A DNA stretch of 33,249 bases, from NCBI GenBank assembly GCA_938036875.1, contig CALHVX010000049.1, positions 1-33,249 of the forward strand, given 5' to 3'. Source of the stretch: an uncultured Pseudomonadales bacterium (lineage in GTDB: Bacteria > Pseudomonadota > Gammaproteobacteria > Pseudomonadales > Azotimanducaceae). The stretch's first letter is position 1. The number at the start of each line of letters is the position of its first letter. The position numbers and the translations under genes were made by a program. The notes below the pieces were generated by a model that worked only from the letters and a program-made list of their open reading frames with translations, was not told the origin of the DNA and ran no database searches. Positions 24,539 through 32,797 of this stretch are shown piece after piece.

Positions 24539-24882
24539 CTTTCTTCTAGGCGAGTACCGGAGGGCAGCTGACGTATCTCAAGAACTTCGCGCCGTCCGTC
24601 TGCATACTGCACAAAGCGAAGGTAAACCTTCATGCCTGGCTGCAGCAGTGTGAAGGCACCATAGCTCCCACCGATTTCCACTTGCGTGGCGGGGCTTACC
24701 TCATAGGTGCGCCCAGCAACCTGCAGCTGCTGCTCACCAAAAAGCAACAACTCAACCTGGCCATGACTCTCCATCTCCGCACCAAACCCGCTCGCCCAGG
24801 ACGTGCTGGCAAAAACCGTCGCAAGCAGAAGTAGCATGCTTACACCCCAAGCCTTAGCTGACAAACTCTTTAACTCTGGCAC
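24535..24882 (-). CDS. pilY2: PilY2-like small exported protein
   Basis: A 115-residue protein with a signal peptide (hydrophobic WGVSMLLLLATVFASTSWA) and a small beta-rich domain (QVELLLFGEQQLQVAGRTYEVSPATQVEIGG ... LQPGMKVYLRF) like the beta-barrel fold seen in PilY2. The call relies on length, fold impression and position directly after pilY1, as in P. aeruginosa. PilY2 has a minor, poorly understood role in pilus biogenesis. The GTG start overlaps the pilY1 TAG by one base, with GGAGG seven bases upstream, so translation is coupled. It is the last gene of the operon. Confidence 0.75.
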   Translation of the reverse strand: MPELKSLSAKAWGVSMLLLLATVFASTSWASGFGAEMESHGQVELLLFGEQQLQVAGRTYEVSPATQVEIGGSYGAFTLLQPGMKVYLRFVQYADGRREVLEIRQLPSGTRLEES

Positions 24883-27800
24883 TAGTTATCCTCCACTTCT
24901 TGCCAAGACAAACGTCCGGTTCGCGAGTCATTAACATCCGCGATCCGTATTGCTGTCGATTCGTTACCACCGCTGACAAACAGGAAGTCGGTATCGCCCA
25001 CGGCACCTACCGTCGCAAGATCTACCAGGGGTCCATCCAACTGACCTACATCCAACAGCAAGCCAGCGGAGAAGGCTTCTTCACCAATGCTCACCAGGTC
25101 CGCTTCATCAACCACGTTATCAAAATTGAAGTCCAACAACGGCGTGCGTGCATCACCACCGGTTAACGCATCGAAAACCAAAATGGCACCAGCTCTGGGA
25201 CCAAAGCAGGCGCTTTCGCCGGTGCTTGGCAACACCGTGGGGGTGACCACACTGCCATTGCGGATGATGAAGTTACGAATGGCGCGTTCACCTGGAAACT
25301 GTGCCGCTGGCGGTGCGTTACCCGTATTGTCAGCATTGGCATTACCACCGGTGGTTTGAGTTGCTCTGGGTATATCTAGGTCGATATACCAACCATAGGT
25401 ACCCGGGCTGCCGCCATCTTGAGCGTAAGTGACCTCGTTGCGGCTAACAATACGACGAGTTTGGGCTGGGGTGACGGTGTCATCCACAACATTGGTGATG
25501 ATCTGTTCAACCAAGCGGCTGTCACGTGCCCCGGGTAGTGCCGTTGGGGGTGATGCAATCCGACCATCATCCCAAATGCCATAGATAGACTGAATATCCA
25601 TGTTGCTGCCATCACTTTCGGTGAGGTAACTCCCGGTACCAAACATCACCAGAAAGCCTGGCTGGGTTGGGTGTGGAATAACCGAAGGTTGGGATAGGAT
25701 CGGCTGCCTTAGGCCATCATCATTGATCGCGGTGAACAACAAGACCGACTCCCAGTTGGCGGGGTTGCCATCACGCAGATCAAACCGATATAAATTACCG
25801 AGGCGATCACCCGCGTAGACCAAATCCACCGTGCCGTTACGATCTTCATCAATCAACGCAGGTGTACCTAACCCGTTGGGAAAGCCCACCAGTTCGGCAG
25901 GCTCGCTCACCGGCACACCACGACCAGTGCTAACCTTTACAAAGTCATCATCGTCCCAGCCATCAAAGCCTTCATCAACGAACAACGCGAACAACTTGGC
26001 AATACCAGCGGTGGAGTTTGGCCCATTGCCGAAAACCGCAATCCAATCGTTGCTTCCCTGACCATCCGAGCGGTTGCTCATGGCTAACGTTGGCAAAGAC
26101 AGCGAGTAACCTAGATCTTTAACCGGCTGTCCATCCGGATCTAGGATGGCGTTTTCCGAACCACCAAGGAAACTGCCGTCCAAATTACGCGGATAGGTGT
26201 CGTCTTCATCTGTGAACTCCCACAACACGCTGCGGGTGGCCGCAACGTTGCTCGAAAACTGAACGTCGGGATCGGTCACGTTTAATGCAAACAACCCTTT
26301 GCCGCCTGCCCCAAGGCCGCCAACCAAGACCGTGTTCCAACTCTTGCTACTAGTGCTGGCGCTGGCGCGCATATACACATCGTTTAAGCGTGGCGTGGCA
26401 TCGACAAAATATTTGTGGGAATAGACCGGGCTGGTCAGCTGATCCGCAGAGCTGCGGAATCTAGCGTTAACGTCGATCAGCTTGTTCGGAACAAATGCAA
26501 AGCGCTCTGCCCCGGTGAGCGCATCAAACCCGTGCAGCATGCCATCGTTTGCACCAACGTAAACCATACCGTCGCGGTTGCGCTGATCGTCAATAAACTC
26601 AGAGTACAAATTCGATTGAGGATAAGGGGCTTGATCCCGATTCAGCCCTCGGGGTGTGCCCACAAATATTGGGCTGGAATTGACAATATCGCCAAGCAAG
26701 CGCTGATCGTCGCGCTCTCGCAATGCACCCGTGGGAACCTCCGCCGATTGATCACCACGCAACCAGTTAATTTGCGCCGGGTTCAACAGCAGTTGCTGCT
26801 CTGGGGTTAACTGGCCAGGTAAGAAGGTGCGGCCAACCCTGCTTGTGCCATCATAGGTAACGATGCGTCGACTCGCCGCGGTGGCGCGGTCTGGAGCAAG
26901 CTCGCGTGCGGCTGACCACACAGGCGTTGGGTCCAAGGTTCCGTCATCGTTAACAATGGTTGCCGTGAGATCACCCGTATTGTCGCTTAGATCAAAGAAC
27001 CCTCGAAACAAAAAGGTGCCCTGACGCAACGAGGTTGAGTTAAAGGCTGCCGCAGACAACGAAGATTGTGCATCCCCAAACTCAATAAAGGCGTCCTCGA
27101 TAGATCGTTGCAACTGCGCAGGATCAACCGCACTTAAGTACTGACCGCGACCGTTAACGGTTGCGTGCAACATATCGTCGACTTTGTTTTGATCTGAAAG
27201 CCCAGGATCCGGCCAGTTAAACGGCACTTCAGGATCCGACGGGATGCTCGATGCATCTATCGAGCCATTGATGCCAAAAGCAATGGCAAAGGTCTTCATG
27301 TGCTGATGCAATCGTTCCCCATCACTAAAAGTACCTTCAGGCACTCCCTGGAGATCACGCTGGCTTGGCGGCACACGATCCGCTAACCCTGGCTGCAAGT
27401 CTGTTTCGTAGTAAAACATCGCTGTGTCAGCAAGGGTATTCGCCACGCTATCTGCATATCGACCACCATCAAATGGGCCGCTACCATCGGTATCGGTATT
27501 GCTCGTGACACCCTCTTCAGCATTCCAAAAACCATCGGTAAATAGCAGGGTAAAGTTCTGTTGGCAGGTACCGGCAGGTGTTGGCAAGACCGGGCAATCC
27601 CCAGGGCCGTTACAACGATATATTTCACCCGCTCGCTCTAAGGCATCACGCAGCGGAGTGCCGTTGGCTGAGTTAATGGAGTACAGGCTATCAAGCAACG
27701 CCTTTTTGTTACCTTCCGCCAGGGAATCATCCATGTCCGTCACTTCTGCAGACGCGGTTTGGTTGATGGTTTCTAACCCAACCCGCAGCCCGCTCACACC

Positions 27801-30044
27801 TTGCACTACCCGACCTACCCCGGCTTTTGCAACATACTCACGCTTACGGTGATACTGGAACCAGTTAGCAAAGTTCTGCAGTTCTTCGCTGAAGCTGCAA
27901 GCGTTGGCATTAGCACAGTCCGTTCGGTTAACCCCTCCCGGAAAGGTGCCGCCTGCTAATGGCCCTTGACCGGCTTCAATACGTACTTCCGTATGAGCGG
28001 CATCGGGTGCTAGGGGCACACTTGCAGAGCTGGTGTAGTAGCGAGGGATATACTCGCCGGTCACACTCACATCAACAGTCCCACCCCCCGTGCCCCAAAC
28101 CGGAACGCGCTGTGCGACATAGGCCAATGGAGCGGTTATATCAATGGTTGCACTGGGATCGATCGGATCAAGCCGTACGGCTTGAGGTACAGCCGCAGCA
28201 AATGGCTGGTTCAAACGATCAAAGCCCGCCCAGGGTTGATATTGCACACTCGGGTTGTAGTACAGAACATTGAATTGATGGTGACGCGCCCGCCATGCAC
28301 CAAACGCGTTGTTTGCAGTTGCCGGTTCCAGGGCTAACGCCGCTTCTGTCGGCAAGATCCGACCAACCAAGCTACTTGGGCCATAAGTGTTGTCTGGTAG
28401 CGGCCACAAATACTGATAATTGGTGGCACTGGCTTGGCCAATGGCAATGGGCTCGTTCGAAAGTTGCACAACGGCATCGGAGCTATTGTTTGCGGTGCTA
28501 ATGTGCCAGTCCATACTGCCCGAATCGTCTAACATAAGCAGAACGTTAGGTTTAACACCTGTGGTTTGCTCAAGGGGTGATTCCGCCAAATTGAAAGGCA
28601 GGCTAACCTCGCCAGGGTTCGGAATGCCGGGCGCCGCAAGCGCAGGTCGCACCAAGATGCGAACCCGCAGGTCCGTCATGGTTTGCGCAGCCCCATCCGA
28701 TATTTGGTAGCCAAACTCAACTCCACCCAAAAAACCAACCTCGGGGGTATAGGTAAAGCTGCCATCACTGTTCAGGCTAACGGCGCCGGAACTGGGCGGC
28801 GTCGTTAGTACAGCACTAAAAGCGCCCGCCCCTACCGGGTTGCCCGACGCATCCAGTCGGCTACTCTCAACATCGTAGACGAAATTGAGCAGCCCTTGGC
28901 CAGCGCCCACCTGCAGCACTGTATCTTGCAACATGCCAAACTCAACTTGGGCACGCGCCGTTGGCGGATCGTCGACGGCATCTACGGTCACATGCACCGT
29001 CGCCGTTGCACTCACATCACCTAAGCCGTCGCTGCCGCCTAAGGAATCGCGTATCGCATAGCTAAAGGTATCCATGCCGTGAAAATCTGGCTTGGGTAGA
29101 TACTGGATCTGCCCATTCACAATCTGCACGTTGCCATTGGGGCCAGCTACCGGATTACCCGTGGGGTCAAGCACCACAAACTCTTCCGTGGAGTCACTGA
29201 CACCGCCGCCAGGCAAAGGCTCAATGACCGCAGGTCCTTCCGCTAGATAGTCGTTGGCTAGAACGTCAATAAGCAAAGGCCCACCGTCCTCTGGCATGGA
29301 CACAAAATCGTCTCGTGCAATGGGGATATCGTTAACCGCAGTCACGCCAACCAAAAAGCTATCGGTCACTTGCTCGGTGCCATCGTCCGCCTGCACTACA
29401 ACGGTTGCAGAGCCGTTAGCGTCTTGCGTTAGCAATAATTCTAACCTGCCACCTGGGCTTATCGTTGCGGTGCTAAACAAGCTCGGATCCGAAATGCTCA
29501 CCAAGGAGTAAGTCAGAATTTGGCCATCGGTCAGAACGTCAACATCGGCAAAAACCTGGGCTAGCTCAGCAACAACCGAAAAACCATCCTCTAAACCCGA
29601 ACGATCGCCTATCGGGTTTTCCAGCGTAGGTGCATCGTTAACCGGACCTATGATCAGAACCACATCTGCAGACACTTCACAGCCTGCGGGTAGCGGCGCC
29701 GCGCCACAGGCAGCGCTGTCTTCGAGAACCGTGTAAGAAAAGCGTAGCTCTCCATTGAAATCCGGGTCCGGCACAAAATTGAATATGCCACTAGCGTTGA
29801 TGCTTAGTGAACCGTTACCCGGTTCAGTATTCGCAACAACGCTCAGGCCATCACCATCTGGATCGCTATCGTTATCTAGCAACTTGCCAGTTAATGGGTT
29901 GTCTTCAAGACCAGTAAACGAATCATCTTGCAGGACCGGCGCGGCGGCAAAAGCGGTGTGGGTTGTCACCAATGCCATTGAGTACAGCACCAATGTTGCA
30001 ACCCACCGTTTTACCCAGATCTGGCCATGTGTATTTATATTCAT
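24882..30044 (-). CDS. pilY1: Type IV pilus tip adhesin PilY1 with N-terminal cadherin-like repeats
   Basis: A 1720-residue secreted protein, against about 1160 in P. aeruginosa. A signal peptide ends near residue 33. About residues 35-470 hold four cadherin/bacterial-Ig-like modules, recognisable by PVNDAPTLENP, AVNDIPIARDDFV, PDFHGMDTFSYAI and VGFLGGVEFGYQISDG. A von Willebrand A domain follows, its metal site D506-x-S508-x-S510 in LMLDDSGSMDW. The canonical PilY1 C-terminal propeller starts near 1100 with RLLGDIVNSSPIFVGTP and MVYVGANDGMLHGFDA. Its calcium loop is D1399-E-D1401-R-N1403-G-T1405-V-D1407, before YAGDRLGNLYRFDL. PilY1 primes pilus assembly with the minor pilins and mediates adhesion or surface sensing at the tip. 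The ATG follows the pilX stop directly. The N-terminal extension is the unusual part; the rest is standard. Confidence 0.93.
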   Translation of the reverse strand: MNINTHGQIWVKRWVATLVLYSMALVTTHTAFAAAPVLQDDSFTGLEDNPLTGKLLDNDSDPDGDGLSVVANTEPGNGSLSINASGIFNFVPDPDFNGELRFSYTVLEDSAACGAAPLPAGCEVSADVVLIIGPVNDAPTLENPIGDRSGLEDGFSVVAELAQVFADVDVLTDGQILTYSLVSISDPSLFSTATISPGGRLELLLTQDANGSATVVVQADDGTEQVTDSFLVGVTAVNDIPIARDDFVSMPEDGGPLLIDVLANDYLAEGPAVIEPLPGGGVSDSTEEFVVLDPTGNPVAGPNGNVQIVNGQIQYLPKPDFHGMDTFSYAIRDSLGGSDGLGDVSATATVHVTVDAVDDPPTARAQVEFGMLQDTVLQVGAGQGLLNFVYDVESSRLDASGNPVGAGAFSAVLTTPPSSGAVSLNSDGSFTYTPEVGFLGGVEFGYQISDGAAQTMTDLRVRILVRPALAAPGIPNPGEVSLPFNLAESPLEQTTGVKPNVLLMLDDSGSMDWHISTANNSSDAVVQLSNEPIAIGQASATNYQYLWPLPDNTYGPSSLVGRILPTEAALALEPATANNAFGAWRARHHQFNVLYYNPSVQYQPWAGFDRLNQPFAAAVPQAVRLDPIDPSATIDITAPLAYVAQRVPVWGTGGGTVDVSVTGEYIPRYYTSSASVPLAPDAAHTEVRIEAGQGPLAGGTFPGGVNRTDCANANACSFSEELQNFANWFQYHRKREYVAKAGVGRVVQGVSGLRVGLETINQTASAEVTDMDDSLAEGNKKALLDSLYSINSANGTPLRDALERAGEIYRCNGPGDCPVLPTPAGTCQQNFTLLFTDGFWNAEEGVTSNTDTDGSGPFDGGRYADSVANTLADTAMFYYETDLQPGLADRVPPSQRDLQGVPEGTFSDGERLHQHMKTFAIAFGINGSIDASSIPSDPEVPFNWPDPGLSDQNKVDDMLHATVNGRGQYLSAVDPAQLQRSIEDAFIEFGDAQSSLSAAAFNSTSLRQGTFLFRGFFDLSDNTGDLTATIVNDDGTLDPTPVWSAARELAPDRATAASRRIVTYDGTSRVGRTFLPGQLTPEQQLLLNPAQINWLRGDQSAEVPTGALRERDDQRLLGDIVNSSPIFVGTPRGLNRDQAPYPQSNLYSEFIDDQRNRDGMVYVGANDGMLHGFDALTGAERFAFVPNKLIDVNARFRSSADQLTSPVYSHKYFVDATPRLNDVYMRASASTSSKSWNTVLVGGLGAGGKGLFALNVTDPDVQFSSNVAATRSVLWEFTDEDDTYPRNLDGSFLGGSENAILDPDGQPVKDLGYSLSLPTLAMSNRSDGQGSNDWIAVFGNGPNSTAGIAKLFALFVDEGFDGWDDDDFVKVSTGRGVPVSEPAELVGFPNGLGTPALIDEDRNGTVDLVYAGDRLGNLYRFDLRDGNPANWESVLLFTAINDDGLRQPILSQPSVIPHPTQPGFLVMFGTGSYLTESDGSNMDIQSIYGIWDDGRIASPPTALPGARDSRLVEQIITNVVDDTVTPAQTRRIVSRNEVTYAQDGGSPGTYGWYIDLDIPRATQTTGGNANADNTGNAPPAAQFPGERAIRNFIIRNGSVVTPTVLPSTGESACFGPRAGAILVFDALTGGDARTPLLDFNFDNVVDEADLVSIGEEAFSAGLLLDVGQLDGPLVDLATVGAVGDTDFLFVSGGNESTAIRIADVNDSRTGRLSWQEVEDN

Positions 30045-30599
30045 CTAGTTAAACACCCGCCCAAAGGTTGATTGCAAAGTGACCGCCGCCGCTGCCGTGC
30101 CGCCGACGCCGCGCGCGGTGATTCGAAACATCTCTATTCGGTCCGCACTGCCAGTGGCATAAGGGTCGTCTAGCTGGTAGGCGTTCTCTTCGCGCAATAC
30201 GGATGCAACGTGCTCAACAATAAAGCGAGGCTGCTCTGCCACACCGCTGACCGTATTGACAGCCAAGACACTTTGGTTGCCCGACCATAGGCCGGCCGTT
30301 TGCCAACGTGGAGTTTGGTTAAAATCCGCAACCGTCCACAAACCATTAGCACCATTGTCAGCAAAGCCCGCGATAGAGGTTATGCCGTCTAAGAAATCTT
30401 CTGCATCGCGCAAGGCTGACTCAGCGGCCTGAAAGGCTAACAGGCTATCTTGGTCGTTACGTGCCATGCGGACTTCCATGCTGGTACTTTGTACCGCCGA
30501 TACACCAATGATGGTTAGTACTAACAACAGCACCAAACTGATAAATAGCGCCACACCACCTTGTTGAGCAGGGTGTTTTATTGGTTGTTGAAAACTCAT
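30045..30599 (-). CDS. pilX: Type IV pilus minor pilin PilX
   Basis: A 184-residue prepilin-like protein of the PilX/GspK group: leader ending QQGG, then VALFISLVLLLVLTIIGVSAVQ without the Glu at +5, which is typical of the tip-most subunit. The conserved segment MEVRMARNDQDSLLAFQAAESALRDAEDFL confirms PilX. It joins the FimU-PilV-PilW-PilX priming complex that carries PilY1. A strong GGGAGGGG ribosome site lies before the ATG, whose A is also the last base of the pilW stop (TAATG). The stop abuts the pilY1 ATG. Confidence 0.92.
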   Translation of the reverse strand: MSFQQPIKHPAQQGGVALFISLVLLLVLTIIGVSAVQSTSMEVRMARNDQDSLLAFQAAESALRDAEDFLDGITSIAGFADNGANGLWTVADFNQTPRWQTAGLWSGNQSVLAVNTVSGVAEQPRFIVEHVASVLREENAYQLDDPYATGSADRIEMFRITARGVGGTAAAAVTLQSTFGRVFN

Positions 30600-31747
30600 T
30601 ACACCCCTCCCGTTGCATTACGTAACAACAAAGTTTTGCTAAAGGTTCGTCGTAGCGGTCCACCAACCGATGCTAAGGTATCTACGCTATTGATCGCCAA
30701 GGTTACCCGTAACGAGACAATCTGAGATGGATTTGCCACGTTGTTAAAATCCAGGTACTGATTGGCGTTGGCAATGCCGTCGTTCAACGTTGTATCCACT
30801 CCATACAACACCTCCATATCTTCAACCCCAACAACCAATTCAACCGGCGCCGCACTACCTTGCTTTTGCCAAAGGGCCAAAGGTGTGCCACCTAAATTAT
30901 CTTGGCTAATACTGGGTGCCACATAGAAAATGGTGGTTTCAACACGTCCCAACACCGCTTCGCGCCCATAGGCTTGGCTTAGTACAGAAAAGCTAAAGGG
31001 TTGTAGTCCAGTAGGTGAGTCCACCTGCGCCCTGTTTTCAAACAGGCCACCGGCCACTGCTGATGTCACCACTAATTGGGATTCATTCGCCGCGGTTGCT
31101 ACGCTGGAAACTTGAAACAAAGCGGCTTGCTCGCAATCCGCAACCAATGCAACGTCACCTGCTGCAAAATCGCTGACATTGCCGGGCGCTGCGACCACCG
31201 GAGTACCGTTTGGTTGCAACACAGCGGTAAGCCGTCTTGCGTTTCGTAGGCTGCGTAGCACGAGCACGTCTGTGCCATCCGCAATGGTTGCTGTATCGAT
31301 GCCGTTCGCTGCAATTCGAGCATTCGAGCCGGTACCACCAGGCAGTGCGGTTAACGCCGGGGAGAAACTGCCACCGGTACCACCTTCGTGGCCTTGAACC
31401 CTTAGGGTGATGTTGTACTCTGGAATCTCAGCCCAACCACCACGCAACCCGCGCACCACGTTGGTCGGTTCTGGCGCGCAACCAAAGTATCCCGCCATGC
31501 GGGCAGAACGAGAGACAAAATCGAAGGCAAACCGGGCGTTCTCTTGCAGCCGAGACTGGCTGTTGAGTACGGCATAGGTTGCTGAGTTGCTCGTAAACAA
31601 AGTAACAATTCCGGCGATAACCAGAAGGCCCAAACCGAGCGCCAGCATAAGCTCAACCAAAGAAAAACCACGCTCTCGACCGAAGTTAGCAGGTGCCAAC
31701 TTAGGCAGCGATTGGGCGCGATAAGATTTTTTTCGTTTTAGCATCAC
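30599..31747 (-). CDS. pilW: Type IV pilus minor pilin PilW
   Basis: A 382-residue prepilin with leader ending RERG and mature start FSLVELMLALGLGLLVIAGIV, Glu at +5. The downstream SNSATYAVLNSQSRLQENARFAFDFVSRSARMAGYFGC is characteristic of PilW. It belongs to the pilus tip-priming complex in the inner membrane. Start is either GTG at 31747 or the ATG at 31744 that follows it; the ATG is more likely, with TAGGG just upstream. Only one base separates the GTG from the pilV stop. The stop is TAA. Confidence 0.92.
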   Translation of the reverse strand: MMLKRKKSYRAQSLPKLAPANFGRERGFSLVELMLALGLGLLVIAGIVTLFTSNSATYAVLNSQSRLQENARFAFDFVSRSARMAGYFGCAPEPTNVVRGLRGGWAEIPEYNITLRVQGHEGGTGGSFSPALTALPGGTGSNARIAANGIDTATIADGTDVLVLRSLRNARRLTAVLQPNGTPVVAAPGNVSDFAAGDVALVADCEQAALFQVSSVATAANESQLVVTSAVAGGLFENRAQVDSPTGLQPFSFSVLSQAYGREAVLGRVETTIFYVAPSISQDNLGGTPLALWQKQGSAAPVELVVGVEDMEVLYGVDTTLNDGIANANQYLDFNNVANPSQIVSLRVTLAINSVDTLASVGGPLRRTFSKTLLLRNATGGV

Positions 31748-31748
31748 C

Positions 31749-32273
31749 CTACCCCTGACTTTCTACTAGCACCGTGCGTACCGCACCATCAAGCCCAGAC
31801 CATTGCACTGTCACCTGGATCATGCCAGCACCAGAAATCACGACAGCGCCGTCGCCATTAGGCAAACCGGGCTGCAAGGTATCGGCTGGCAACAAATCGT
31901 TGTCACGCAAGCTGATACATTCCTCGTGGTCATTGAATTTACCTAGCTGACATTTCCACAACGCCTGATCAAAATTCACCATTTGCGCGGCTGAACAGTT
32001 GTTGGCTACACAGTTGCCAGCACTGGGTGGATCTGCATCTATGGCTAACCCATTGTAGGCCTGACCGCGAGGGGTGCCCGCAGGATTGGCGCGAATACGA
32101 TCCAGCATGCTGTAGGCCAACTGGGTGGCATCCGCTTGCATCAACGCTGCCCGGTTGTTCTGCAAGCTAACGACTTGCAATCCAGTGATGCCCAAGACGC
32201 CGATCCCCATGACCAACACGGCAACCAACAGCTCGACCATAGAAAAACCTTTACTCTTCTTCTTTAGTTGCAC
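31749..32273 (-). CDS. pilV: Type IV pilus minor pilin PilV
   Basis: A 174-residue prepilin of the PilV/GspI group. Leader MQLKKKSKG, then FSMVELLVAVLVMGIGVLGITGLQ, Glu at +5, and QADATQLAYSMLDRIRANP as in other PilV proteins. Four cysteines (in NCVANNC, WKCQL and EECIS) could form two disulfides. The GTG start lies inside the fimU 3' end (10-base overlap). Acts in the tip-priming complex. Confidence 0.92.
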   Translation of the reverse strand: MQLKKKSKGFSMVELLVAVLVMGIGVLGITGLQVVSLQNNRAALMQADATQLAYSMLDRIRANPAGTPRGQAYNGLAIDADPPSAGNCVANNCSAAQMVNFDQALWKCQLGKFNDHEECISLRDNDLLPADTLQPGLPNGDGAVVISGAGMIQVTVQWSGLDGAVRTVLVESQG

Positions 32274-32797
32274 GTAAGATTCTCCGTTGCTGTTCGTCCG
32301 ACTAAATTGATATCTATCTCCCGACCCGGATCTACGGTTGCCGCGGTGCTACAAAGCTGCAGGCTACCGGCAACACCATTGGTCATCATGCCGCGAGAGT
32401 TAAAGCTAAGCGCCGCTACACCATCAAAATCATCAATACCGTCAAAGGTCACATCGTTGATGGGGTCAAATTGCCGCAGCACATCGTTTGCACAGCTGCC
32501 TGGGTTACCAACCACCACACAAAAACCCGGGCCCCACTCGTTATCTGAATCGCTGGCATCCATCGCCTGCACGCTGACTACCGATCCGATTCGAGCTGCT
32601 TCGCTACGGGCGTAATTAACCGCCAGGACCAAGTTATTCACCCGTGCCGTCAAGGTGCGCTGCGCCGTGAAATCATTAAATGCCGGCAGGGCAAAACCGA
32701 TGAGAACCGCCGCAACCGCCAAGCTGACCATCAATTCGATCAGGGTCAGCCCTTGTTGCTGGTGCTGCCTATTCGAACCTCGCTTAGGTACATTCAC
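32264..32797 (-). CDS. fimU: Type IV pilus minor pilin FimU (GspH family)
   Basis: A 177-residue prepilin: leader ending HQQQG, mature start LTLIELMVSLAVAAVLIGFALP with Glu at +5, and the GspH-type VNYARSEAARIG. The frame is open upstream to 32881, but I start at the GTG at 32797 because GGGAGGAG lies seven bases before it and the resulting leader is normal for a prepilin. It overlaps the 3' end of pilE by 14 bases and pilV by 10. FimU links the minor-pilin complex to the major pilin in the fibre. Four cysteines are in the head domain. Confidence 0.9.
   Translation of the reverse strand: MNVPKRGSNRQHQQQGLTLIELMVSLAVAAVLIGFALPAFNDFTAQRTLTARVNNLVLAVNYARSEAARIGSVVSVQAMDASDSDNEWGPGFCVVVGNPGSCANDVLRQFDPINDVTFDGIDDFDGVAALSFNSRGMMTNGVAGSLQLCSTAATVDPGREIDINLVGRTATENLTCN

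Noticed and set aside
26751-26759. RGD tripeptide in PilY1 (about residues 1096-1098), as in the integrin-binding motif reported for P. aeruginosa
   Set aside because: The stretch LRGD before LLGDIVNS is, as I recall it, a conserved structural feature of the PilY1 C-terminal family, so it is not evidence of host binding.
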